From contig DHUW01000036.1 in assembly GCA_002409365.1 (NCBI GenBank), forward strand, positions 5,571-14,982: a stretch of 9,412 nt of DNA, written 5' to 3'. The DNA comes from Anaerolineaceae bacterium UBA5224. GTDB lineage: Bacteria; Chloroflexota; Anaerolineae; Anaerolineales; Anaerolineaceae. The first letter of the stretch is position 1. Every line of letters begins with the position of its first letter. The notes under the pieces were generated by a model. It ran no database searches, was not told the origin of the DNA, and was given only the letters and a program-made list of their open reading frames with translations. Positions 1 through 6,357 of the stretch are shown one piece after another. A program made the translations under genes and the position numbers.

Positions 1-87
1 GATTTGGACTCATTGAACCTCTCAGTTGCGACTGGTGTTATGCTTTATCAGATTTATTCTCAGCATAGGAAAAAGGTGCGATCATGA
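1..87 (+). CDS. 3' end of a SpoU/TrmH-family RNA 2'-O-methyltransferase (partial)
   Basis: Frame 1 is open from the first base to a TGA at 85-87 and encodes 28 residues. They include SLNLSVATGVMLYQI, which matches the C-terminal signature of SpoU/TrmH RNA methyltransferases (family pattern SLNVSVAxGIxLYE). In that family this segment forms part of the trefoil-knot SAM-binding site, and the enzymes 2'-O-methylate rRNA or tRNA. An RlmB-like 23S rRNA enzyme is one possibility, but the specific substrate cannot be told from the tail. The stop overlaps the ruvA start as ATGA, which suggests translational coupling. The rest of the gene lies upstream of the window. The family call is fairly secure and the subfamily is not. 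Confidence 0.78.
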   Translation, partial: DLDSLNLSVATGVMLYQIYSQHRKKVRS

Positions 88-662
88 TCAGTTCACTTAA
101 CGGAATTATCAGTTACATCTCCAACGATTCCCTTACTGTAGATGTCCAGGGTGTTGGTTTTGAAGTGTTCGTCGACAAAAACCTGTTGACACAACACCAG
201 GTTGGCGACTCTTTACGTTTATTAATTCACATGATCATCCGCCAGGACCTTTTGGCGCTTTATGGTTTTTCAACCCAAGAAGAAAAAGCCATCTTCACCC
301 TCCTATTAGGTGTGGATGGTATCGGACCCAAACTGGCACTTGCCATTCTTTCCCACCTTTCCATGGATAATATCCGCAATGCCGTCCTGGCTGAAAAACC
401 GGAATACTTTGTTCGCGTTCCGGGGGTGGGTAAAAAGACTGCTCAAAAAATTATCATCCACTTACAGGGCAAGTTCCCAAAAATCGGGGATTACCAATCT
501 CTGCAGGGATCCAGCAGTGATGATGAGGTTATCGAATCATTGGTGGCACTTGGCTTCAGTGTCATTGAAGCTCAAACAGCAGTTCAGAGCATTCCTAAAG
601 ACTTCACCGACGATGTGGAAGAACGCTTGCGTTATGCATTACAGTTTTTCTCTACTCCTTGA
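84..662 (+). CDS. ruvA: Holliday junction branch migration protein RuvA
   Basis: RuvA binds the four-way Holliday junction as a tetramer and loads the RuvB helicase motors during recombinational repair. The 192-aa product is close to the usual family length of about 200. An N-terminal OB-fold covers residues 1-62 and starts with the typical MISSLNGII. Two helix-hairpin-helix motifs follow, at about 77-85 (VDGIGPKLA) and 112-120 (VPGVGKKTA); these contact the DNA backbone. The C-terminal RuvB-binding domain, about 147-190, contains the usual LVALGFSVIEAQTAV stretch. The ATG at 84 is preceded by AAAAGGTG about five bases upstream and overlaps the preceding methyltransferase stop. Neither ruvB nor ruvC lies next to it in this window. 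An ORF in another frame at 310-675 is a shadow. Confidence 0.97.
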   Translation: MISSLNGIISYISNDSLTVDVQGVGFEVFVDKNLLTQHQVGDSLRLLIHMIIRQDLLALYGFSTQEEKAIFTLLLGVDGIGPKLALAILSHLSMDNIRNAVLAEKPEYFVRVPGVGKKTAQKIIIHLQGKFPKIGDYQSLQGSSSDDEVIESLVALGFSVIEAQTAVQSIPKDFTDDVEERLRYALQFFSTP

Positions 663-736
663 TCTGGTCAATTAGAATGTTTAGAACTTATCGATGGTAG
701 AATTATCTAATTAATTCACGCTATTACAGGAAAACT

Positions 737-1738
737 ATGGGACTCTCTCGAGAATTAGGAATCGATCTAGGTACATTTAATACCCAAATTGCAGAGGGGA
801 ATCAAATCCTTATCCAGGAACCTACCGTGGTGGCAATCGTGGTCGACGAAATGAAACTTGTCGAGTATGGCACGACCGCCCTTGGCATGCTGGGGCGAGT
901 ACCCGAATCCATCGAAGTAGTGCGACCTCTGAGAAACGGGGTCATCGCTGAGTATGAACTGACTGAGATTTTCTTGCGTGAGCTTATTCGCAAAGTCACA
1001 GGACCAACACTTTTCTTTCGACCTCAATTGATCATTTCGACCCCCTACGGTGTAACCAGCGTAGAACGCAGAGCTGTCCAGGAAGCTGGACTGGGCGCAG
1101 GAGCGCGCGATGTCAGCCTTGTCCCGCAACCCCTTGCAGCAGCCATTGGGATAGACCTGCCCATCAACACCCCTACTGGCAACATGATCATCTCACTTGG
1201 AGCCGGTACTTCCCAGGCAGCTGTGGTTTCTATGTCTGGAATTGTTAGTGCCGAGACAAGCCGCACCGCTGGACTTCGCATCGATGATGCCATAATCAAC
1301 TATGTCCGTAAGAAATACGGACTGGTCATCGGTCAGACCACTGCAGAACAGTTAAAGCTCAATATCGGCGCAGCTATTCCAACTGAAGATGAAAAAACCA
1401 TGGAAATTCAGGGGCAAGACCAAGTCACCGGGCTGCCTAAACCCGCATCTCTGACCACCAATGAGATTGTTGAAGCAATACAGCCACCTTTGGATGAAAT
1501 TATCGCATTGATCAGGCGTGTACTCGAAAAAACCCCACCGGAATTGATCTCCGATATCATCGATCGCGGTGTGGCTCTCTGCGGGGGTACTTCACTCATG
1601 AAAGGGCTGGATAAACACCTGACCGTGGCACTTGGAATTCCGGCTTATGTCGTTGAAAACCCAGTCACCTGCACAGTTGAAGGCCTGGCAAAAGCTTTCC
1701 CAATGATGGATGTCATTCAGAGAAGTCAATCAAGATAA
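737..1738 (+). CDS. mreB: MreB-like actin-family protein with altered nucleotide-pocket residues
   Basis: This 333-aa protein aligns end to end with MreB, the bacterial actin that forms membrane-associated filaments and guides cell-wall synthesis. Phosphate-1 is intact (GIDLGTFNT, 8-16), as are VRPLRNGVIAEYELTE (62-77), VERRAVQEA (109-117), AAAIG (134-138), DDAIINYVRKKYG (183-195) and EKTPPEL (264-270). Departures from recalled canonical MreB cluster in the active site. EEP becomes PQP, giving Q131. VDIGGGTTE becomes ISLGAGTSQ, placing S153 at the phosphate-2 Asp and Q160 at the Glu. AGDxMD becomes AGLRID, giving L180. The adenosine-side LTGGGAL is LCGGTSL. No mreC or mreD follows; a terminator does. 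AGGAAA sits just before the ATG. The fold is secure. Whether it hydrolyses ATP or sets cell shape is open, and it may be a specialised paralogue. Confidence 0.85.
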   Translation: MGLSRELGIDLGTFNTQIAEGNQILIQEPTVVAIVVDEMKLVEYGTTALGMLGRVPESIEVVRPLRNGVIAEYELTEIFLRELIRKVTGPTLFFRPQLIISTPYGVTSVERRAVQEAGLGAGARDVSLVPQPLAAAIGIDLPINTPTGNMIISLGAGTSQAAVVSMSGIVSAETSRTAGLRIDDAIINYVRKKYGLVIGQTTAEQLKLNIGAAIPTEDEKTMEIQGQDQVTGLPKPASLTTNEIVEAIQPPLDEIIALIRRVLEKTPPELISDIIDRGVALCGGTSLMKGLDKHLTVALGIPAYVVENPVTCTVEGLAKAFPMMDVIQRSQSR

Positions 1739-1767
1739 TTTTTACTAGCGCCCTGAAAAATCGAAAG

Positions 1768-1809
1768 AACTCCTGAGCGTTTTCGCATCATCGGCTCAGG
1801 AGTTTTTCT
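1768..1809 (+). terminator. Intrinsic terminator after the MreB-like gene, possibly bidirectional
   Basis: A perfect 11-bp inverted repeat pairs 1768-1778 (AACTCCTGAGC) with 1794-1804 (GCTCAGGAGTT) around a 15-base loop. The T-run TTTTT starts at 1803, so it overlaps the stem end. The hairpin starts 30 bases after the MreB-like stop. Read on the minus strand, the stem is followed by TTCTTTCGATTTTT. It could therefore also stop leftward transcription arriving from rex. Confidence 0.88.
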
Positions 1810-2097
1810 ATTCCCAATCCTTCAAAAACGCTTTCTAAGTGAACTGTCGTATTTAAATCAGATCCCACTCATTCCGCAAAACAAGAAAAAGGTGTGGGGA
1901 TTCGAATCACTTAATGACATAAATCTAAAATTGCTGATTGGTAAGCTTTCTCAGATCCCTTTTCAGTTTTCCAGGTCCTCGAATAGAACGATAATCAAAT
2001 TGTATTGCATATCAGCACAGACCAGCATTTAAAGGTTTTCGAGAGTCAAGCATACACATTTTGTAAATAGGATTTCAGATAAAGGAATGCTCGACTC
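1810..2097. other. Gene-free spacer between the convergent MreB-like gene and rex
   Basis: Together with the terminator, about 360 bases separate the two convergent genes. I see no credible coding sequence, RNA gene or mobile-element remnant here. One T-loop-like string lies at 1894-1910 but lacks the rest of a tRNA. The right end holds one arm and the loop of an inverted repeat that reaches into the rex stop codon, listed separately. Confidence 0.6.
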
Positions 2098-2099
2098 TT
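2041..2099 (-). repeat. Inverted repeat overlapping the rex stop codon, possible 3' hairpin
   Basis: The arms are 2041-2053 (GAGAGTCAAGCAT) and 2087-2099 (ATGCTCGACTCTT), separated by 33 bases. In rex-sense RNA the pair 2048/2092 becomes a G-U wobble, so the 13-base stem holds except for its outermost pair. No clear U-tract follows on the minus strand. It could be a weak terminator or an mRNA-protecting 3' structure for rex. The long loop keeps confidence low. Confidence 0.4.
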
Positions 2100-2718
2100 A
2101 TTTTAAATAATAGGTCATCTTTTGTAATTTCAAAACCGGATCGACAGTAGCTAACTGTATGCCTTCAGGGACTTTAAGAGAGACAGGTGCATAGTTCAGG
2201 ATTGCCCGAACTCCGTTATTGATCAAACGGTCACAGACCTCCTGTGCGTTTTCGGCAGGAACGCTGATAGCGCCAATATCTACCGGTTTTATCTTTAGTT
2301 CTTCCTCTAATTCATTAATACTTTTGACAACCAGGTTTCCAAATTTTTTCCCTATCACTTTTGGCGACTCGTCGAAGGCCATGATGATCTCAAAACCTTT
2401 ACGGTTAAAGCCGTCGTAATTTATGAGCGCTTGCCCAACATGACCAACCCCAACCAACGCAACCTGCCAAGTTTGGTTCAAATTTAATATTTTCCGAAGG
2501 GATTCCATCAGCGTGATGATGTCATACCCGGTACCTTGCTTGCCAAAACCGCCGAAGTAAGATAAATCTCGTCTTATCTGGGACGAGGTCGTCTTGAGCC
2601 TCTCTCCCAATTCCGCTGAAGAAACAACACTTTTACCCTCTTTCAAAAGATGATTGAGGGTTTGCACATATAAGGGCAAACGGGATACAACAATTTCTGG
2701 AACATCTTCTTTTTTCAT
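2098..2718 (-). CDS. rex: Redox-sensing transcriptional repressor Rex
   Basis: Rex is a homodimeric repressor that senses the NADH/NAD+ ratio; NADH binding releases it from DNA, which turns on fermentative and anaerobic metabolism. The 206-aa length is typical. The N-terminal winged helix (about 8-70) has the recognition helix SSQIRRDLSYFG (45-56) and the wing GKQGTGYD (59-66). The Rossmann domain begins with VALVGVGHVGQAL (86-98), carrying the GxGxxG dinucleotide loop, followed by AFDESP (114-119), whose Asp is expected to contact the adenosine ribose. The C-terminal helix (NYAPVSLKVPEGIQLATVDP) is the usual domain-swap region. GAAGAG lies nine bases before the ATG. It is divergent from the right-hand gene run and could regulate that run, itself, or only distant genes. 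Confidence 0.95.
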   Translation of the reverse strand: MKKEDVPEIVVSRLPLYVQTLNHLLKEGKSVVSSAELGERLKTTSSQIRRDLSYFGGFGKQGTGYDIITLMESLRKILNLNQTWQVALVGVGHVGQALINYDGFNRKGFEIIMAFDESPKVIGKKFGNLVVKSINELEEELKIKPVDIGAISVPAENAQEVCDRLINNGVRAILNYAPVSLKVPEGIQLATVDPVLKLQKMTYYLK

Positions 2719-2859
2719 AATAGTCTACTCTTCAATTTTAACGAGGAAAAATGGTCATACATTTGTTTAATGTTATCATCAATAGGACTATATTATCTAC
2801 GGTTTCATCGGTTTTCCTGAGATAATATTATACAGAGATATTTCTGGAAGGAGTTTAAC
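2719..2859. promoter_or_regulatory. Divergent promoter region with a 9-bp inverted repeat
   Basis: This spacer separates rex (minus) from the zinc-ribbon gene (plus) and should hold both promoters. A perfect inverted repeat pairs 2790-2798 (ATATTATCT) with 2820-2828 (AGATAATAT), centre to centre about 30 bases, or roughly three helical turns. Each arm contains a TATTAT-like -10 hexamer. A plus-strand -10 candidate, TATTAT at 2826-2831, has only a weak -35 (TTTCAT, 2803-2808) at 17-base spacing. The repeat may be a regulator site or coincidental AT-rich symmetry. It does not match the Rex consensus I know (TTGTTAA, four bases, TTAACAA). The plus-strand gene has a strong GGAAGGAG ribosome site. 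Confidence 0.45.
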
Positions 2860-3231
2860 ATGAAAACAGGCAGTATCATTTCCTATGTACTGGCAGCTAT
2901 TGCGATCATTTTATCGTTCCTTTTTATCTTGGGGTCATTCAGCCCTGATGGAAGCCCTTCGTGGCTGGTCATCGGTATAATCGGGTTATTAATCGGTTTT
3001 GCCCTGATTTTTGCAGGTGTCCGGTTGGCTGCAAAAGCCAAAAAATCTGGTGACACAGTCTATAACGTCAACCTGGATCTGCCCGGGAAAGTTCAGATGG
3101 ATACGATGAAATGTCTCTCCTGTGGCGCACCACTTACTCCTGATGACATCAAGATGATCAATGGCGCGCCAGTTGTGACTTGTCCAAATTGTGGGACCAC
3201 CTACCAACTTACCGAGGAGCCTAAATGGTAA
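2860..3231 (+). CDS. Small membrane protein with a C-terminal zinc ribbon
   Basis: I do not recognise a named family. The 123-aa protein has two hydrophobic segments, about residues 5-28 and 35-58, joined by a short SFSPDGSPSW turn; both termini are probably cytoplasmic. A basic AAKAKK stretch follows. The C-terminal part has two CxxC knuckles, CLSCG at about 84-88 and CPNCG at about 108-112, spaced as in a zinc ribbon. Ribbons of this kind usually mediate protein or nucleic-acid contacts rather than catalysis. The start follows a strong GGAAGGAG with good spacing. Its end overlaps the next gene by seven bases, so the two are probably translationally coupled and may act together at the membrane. 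It is probably the first gene of the right-hand operon. Confidence 0.85.
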   Translation: MKTGSIISYVLAAIAIILSFLFILGSFSPDGSPSWLVIGIIGLLIGFALIFAGVRLAAKAKKSGDTVYNVNLDLPGKVQMDTMKCLSCGAPLTPDDIKMINGAPVVTCPNCGTTYQLTEEPKW

Positions 3232-4991
3232 CAACGAGACTTGACAAACGCTTGCTTCTGGTAGCGTTAGGCTTACTGCTTTTATTTGTAGCGTTTTTGC
3301 CTGCCACACCATCTCACGCTCAAACCTATCGCTTCACATTACCTACTTATGAGGTGGAAGCCTACATCGAAGCAGATGGCAGTGTTACCTTGCGCTATTA
3401 CATGGTCTTTCAAAATGACCCTTCTGCCAGTCCGATTGATTTCATCGATCTGGCATTACCTTACGCCAATTACGACCTGCGCAGTATCGAAGCAACCATC
3501 GATGGACAACCTATGCCCGAAGTCAATGATTCGGCTTATGTCAATGGGGCAGAATTGGCGCTGAAAAACCTGGCGATCCAACCCGGTGCTCAGGGTACTG
3601 TGATTGCCACAGTTCCAGGGATTACGGATATCTTGTTTCCGTATGACCAACCAGATCACGACAATTATGTCAATTTTCAATTCACGCCAAATTTTTTCGA
3701 CTCGGAATTTGACCGCTCTCAAAACACGGAATATCGCATGACTATCGTCCTTCCGCCTGCAGTGGGCTCGCAGGATGGTGTATATTACGTACCCAAAAGA
3801 TGGCCTGGCGAGGACATCAGTGAAGCTTCCCTCACCCAGGATAATCGTGTTTACTATTCCTGGTTCACAAACAATGCTGATGTTCACACAGAATATGAAT
3901 TTGGTGCGGCTTTCCCAGCCAGCGCTGTGCCTGCTGGCGCTATTTCTGCCCCTGAAACTTATCAAGAACCTGGACCTTCTGGCGGCAGCAGCGGCAACAA
4001 TATCGGCGGAATTATCTCTGGCTTACTCAGCATTCCCTGTTTTCTGGTCATCGCCGGTGTTATCGGGATCGGCATTTTTGCCAGAAAATCACAACAACAA
4101 CAAAGCGCTTCCCGGAAATTACAATATTTCCCTCCAAAATTAGCCGTGGATGGCAAAGGCATCCGGCGCGGTTTGACAGCCGTTGAAGCAGGAATCCTGC
4201 TTGAAGAACCACTGGATAAGATACTCACGATGGTCCTTTTCGGCTTGTTGAAAAAAGAAGCCATTAAGGTAGTGGAAAAGGAACCCCTTTCCATTCAGGC
4301 AAATGAACCTCTGCCTGAGGGATTATATGATTACGAGATCCATTTCATCAAAGCATTTTCTGAGACTGGCAAAGACAAACAGCGCCGCTCGCTTCAGGCT
4401 ATGCTGATCGAACTGGTCGATAAGGTCCAGGAAAAGATGAAAGGGTTCAGCACTGAGGAAACCAAAGCTTACTACAAAGACATCGTTCGGCGTGCCTGGC
4501 TGGCGGTTGAAGGTGCTGAGACTCCTGAAATCAAAAGCGCACAATATGATCACACTCTTGAGTGGACCATGTTGGATGACCAGTTCAACAACCGGACCCA
4601 ACAGACTTTTGTCAACTCTCCCGTGTTTGTTCCCTATTGGTGGCCACTCTATAACCCCGGTTTTGCAGCTGCCCCCTCTGCTGGTGTAACAGCAAGCCCT
4701 GGTGTTTCGGTGGGAGGTGGCGGCGGTTCAAAACCTTCAATCTCTATGCCGCATATTCCTGGCTCTGATTTTGCAGCCTCTATCATCAACGGGGCTACCG
4801 CATTTTCTGCCGGTGTCGTCGGTGATCTGACAGGTTTCACCAGCGCCGTAACCAACCGCACCAACCCGATCCCGGTCAGCCGACCCAGCAGCGGTTCCAG
4901 TGGTTTCCGCGGAGGCGGTGGCGGTACTTCCTGTGCTTGCGCTTGTGCCTGCGCGGGTTGCGCCTGTGCGTGTGCTGGCGGCGGTCGCTAA
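3225..4991 (+). CDS. DUF2207-like membrane protein with a seven-cysteine Cys-Ala tail; candidate substrate of the adjacent radical SAM enzyme
   Basis: The 588-aa product starts with a signal peptide (1-32, basic residues, hydrophobic core, SHA cleavage). A beta-rich extracytoplasmic domain follows (33-250), then a Gly/Ser linker and a TM helix at about 262-286 ending in ARKS. The positive-inside rule puts residues 287-588 in the cytoplasm. That part has a helical domain (about 315-465, including TAVEAGILLEEPLDKILTMVLFGLL), a VPYWWPLY motif (469-476) and a Gly/Ser/Pro-rich stretch. The last residues follow the order Gly5, then C570-x-C-x-C-x-C576-x-x-C579-x-C-x-C583, then GGGR. C272, in the TM helix, is the only other cysteine. 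The layout resembles DUF2207 membrane proteins, but that assignment is from memory. Translation probably couples to the upstream gene (seven-base overlap). Function is unknown; radical SAM enzymes follow directly. Confidence 0.82.
   Translation: MVTTRLDKRLLLVALGLLLLFVAFLPATPSHAQTYRFTLPTYEVEAYIEADGSVTLRYYMVFQNDPSASPIDFIDLALPYANYDLRSIEATIDGQPMPEVNDSAYVNGAELALKNLAIQPGAQGTVIATVPGITDILFPYDQPDHDNYVNFQFTPNFFDSEFDRSQNTEYRMTIVLPPAVGSQDGVYYVPKRWPGEDISEASLTQDNRVYYSWFTNNADVHTEYEFGAAFPASAVPAGAISAPETYQEPGPSGGSSGNNIGGIISGLLSIPCFLVIAGVIGIGIFARKSQQQQSASRKLQYFPPKLAVDGKGIRRGLTAVEAGILLEEPLDKILTMVLFGLLKKEAIKVVEKEPLSIQANEPLPEGLYDYEIHFIKAFSETGKDKQRRSLQAMLIELVDKVQEKMKGFSTEETKAYYKDIVRRAWLAVEGAETPEIKSAQYDHTLEWTMLDDQFNNRTQQTFVNSPVFVPYWWPLYNPGFAAAPSAGVTASPGVSVGGGGGSKPSISMPHIPGSDFAASIINGATAFSAGVVGDLTGFTSAVTNRTNPIPVSRPSSGSSGFRGGGGGTSCACACACAGCACACAGGGR
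4911..4988 (+). other. Gly-rich segment and C-x-C repeat tail, possible modification site
   Basis: This covers residues 563-588 of the preceding protein: five glycines, Thr-Ser, seven cysteines alternating with alanine and broken once by Ala-Gly, then GGGR. Synonymous codons are mixed (Cys as TGT and TGC; Ala as GCT, GCC and GCG), so this is not a freshly expanded DNA repeat; the amino-acid pattern seems to be what is kept. The cysteines could form thioether or other radical-SAM-made crosslinks, or bind metal. Confidence 0.7.
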
Positions 4992-5005
4992 ACAGGTCAT
5001 ACTAA

Positions 5006-6355
5006 ATGAATAATACTTTGCTAAGATTGCCGGAACCTGGGATTTATAAATTCGATATTTCTGACGAAAATCAGAGATCCAGGCTGCACCTTCGCGTTGA
5101 TGAAGATCTTTCCGGCTTGCTTGTGATCAATGCATCAAAGATCATTTATTTGAATCAGAGCGCTTTAGCGATGGCTTACCTTCACCTTAATAAAGTAAAA
5201 AAACAGGAATCCATCGAGATAATGCTGGATAAGTTTGATGTAGATGAAGCAGCTTTAACTGCCGATTTTGATGCCACAGTCGCAAAAATAGAGGCACTGA
5301 TCGATGAAAACAATCCGGTTTGCCCGATTTGTGATCTTGGGCTCTCGACCAACATGCCATTTTCAGCAAAATTAAGCGCGCCATACCGTATGGACCTGGC
5401 GATAACGTACCGTTGTAATAACGACTGTGCCCATTGCTATAACGCTCGTGCCCGGAACCACCCTGAGCTTTCGACCCGAGAGTGGAAATCGGTGATCGAT
5501 AAACTCTGGGATATTGGCATTCCTCATGTCGTTTTCACCGGAGGAGAACCAACCTTGCGGGAGGACCTGCCTGAACTTGTGGCTTATGCTGATCAAAAAG
5601 GTATGGTAACAGGGATAAACACCAACGGCATTCGCCTTGCTGACCAGTCCTTCCTCGATCGCCTTGTGGAAGCTGGACTTGATCATGTTCAGATCACGCT
5701 TGAGTCACATGATGCAAAGATTCATGACCAAATGGTGCGCCGCAGTGGAGCCTGGGAAAAGACCATAGCTGGTCTGCGAAATGTTGTCAAAAGCAAGCTG
5801 TATATGATGACTAATACAACCCTGCTGAATAACAATGCCGGTCATTTGCGCGAAACGTTGGAATTCCTTGCGCAGGAAAGTGTTCCCACGGTCGGATTGA
5901 ACGCTTTGATCTATTCCGGCAAGGGGAAGACCGTCGATACAGGTCTGAAAGAAGTTGAGTTGCCAGGCTTGTTATCGCTGGCAATCAAAAAGACCAACCT
6001 TAATCACCAGCGTCTGATCTGGTATACCCCAACCCAATATTGCCATTTCGATCCTCTCATGCTCGATTTAGGCATTAAGGGCTGTACTGCTGCATATTAC
6101 AACATGTGTGTTGAACCAGACGGAAATGTGATTCCGTGTCAATCGTACTACCAGGCTGTTGGAAACATCCTTACCGATGACTGGAACGAAATCTGGAATC
6201 ACCCACTTTGCCTGAGTTTACGCAACCGTCAGGACATACCATCCGAATGTAATTATTGTGATTTCTTGCAGGAATGTGGCGGAGGCTGCCCGCTTGCCAG
6301 GGATCAACAAACGCCAGAACCAATCTATCATGATTTAGTGATCAGCAGGAGATAG
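5006..6355 (+). CDS. Radical SAM/SPASM enzyme with N-terminal PqqD-like (RRE-type) domain
   Basis: Radical SAM enzymes with SPASM domains often modify ribosomally made peptides, forming C-C or thioether links. Residues about 25-98 (LHLRVDEDLSGLLVINAS, LNQSA, a helical end) look like a PqqD-type peptide-recognition fold. A linker carries CPIC (C106, C109). The radical SAM core has C137-x3-C141-x2-C144, which binds the SAM-cleaving 4Fe-4S cluster, then GGEPT (179-183) and NTNG (205-208). The SPASM region holds C360, C368, C378 (VEPDGNVIPC), C415, C418, C424 and C428 (CxxCx5CxxxC), enough for auxiliary clusters. At 449 aa it seems complete. It starts 14 bases after the Cys-tail gene with only a weak AGGT ribosome site and ends two bases before its paralogue. 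The tail is the obvious substrate candidate; the reaction is unknown. Confidence 0.93.
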   Translation: MNNTLLRLPEPGIYKFDISDENQRSRLHLRVDEDLSGLLVINASKIIYLNQSALAMAYLHLNKVKKQESIEIMLDKFDVDEAALTADFDATVAKIEALIDENNPVCPICDLGLSTNMPFSAKLSAPYRMDLAITYRCNNDCAHCYNARARNHPELSTREWKSVIDKLWDIGIPHVVFTGGEPTLREDLPELVAYADQKGMVTGINTNGIRLADQSFLDRLVEAGLDHVQITLESHDAKIHDQMVRRSGAWEKTIAGLRNVVKSKLYMMTNTTLLNNNAGHLRETLEFLAQESVPTVGLNALIYSGKGKTVDTGLKEVELPGLLSLAIKKTNLNHQRLIWYTPTQYCHFDPLMLDLGIKGCTAAYYNMCVEPDGNVIPCQSYYQAVGNILTDDWNEIWNHPLCLSLRNRQDIPSECNYCDFLQECGGGCPLARDQQTPEPIYHDLVISRR

Positions 6356-6357
6356 CC

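Noticed and set aside
1894..1910. T-loop-like string with ATTCGAATC suggesting a tRNA
   Set aside because: The stem around it pairs poorly and no acceptor, D or anticodon arms of the right spacing surround it.
2763..2782. Possible Rex operator beginning TTGTTTAA upstream of rex
   Set aside because: Only one half-site resembles the consensus; the other half matches 5 of 8 positions and the total length is 20 rather than 18 bases.
3456..3965. 169-aa minus-strand ORF
   Set aside because: It is opposite the extracytoplasmic domain of the membrane protein and shows no domain or start signal of its own.
4737..5000. Minus-strand Ala/Thr/Gly-rich ORF opposite the Cys tail
   Set aside because: Its composition is the complement of the Gly/Cys/Ala tail codons; no ribosome site or recognisable domain, so it is a shadow.
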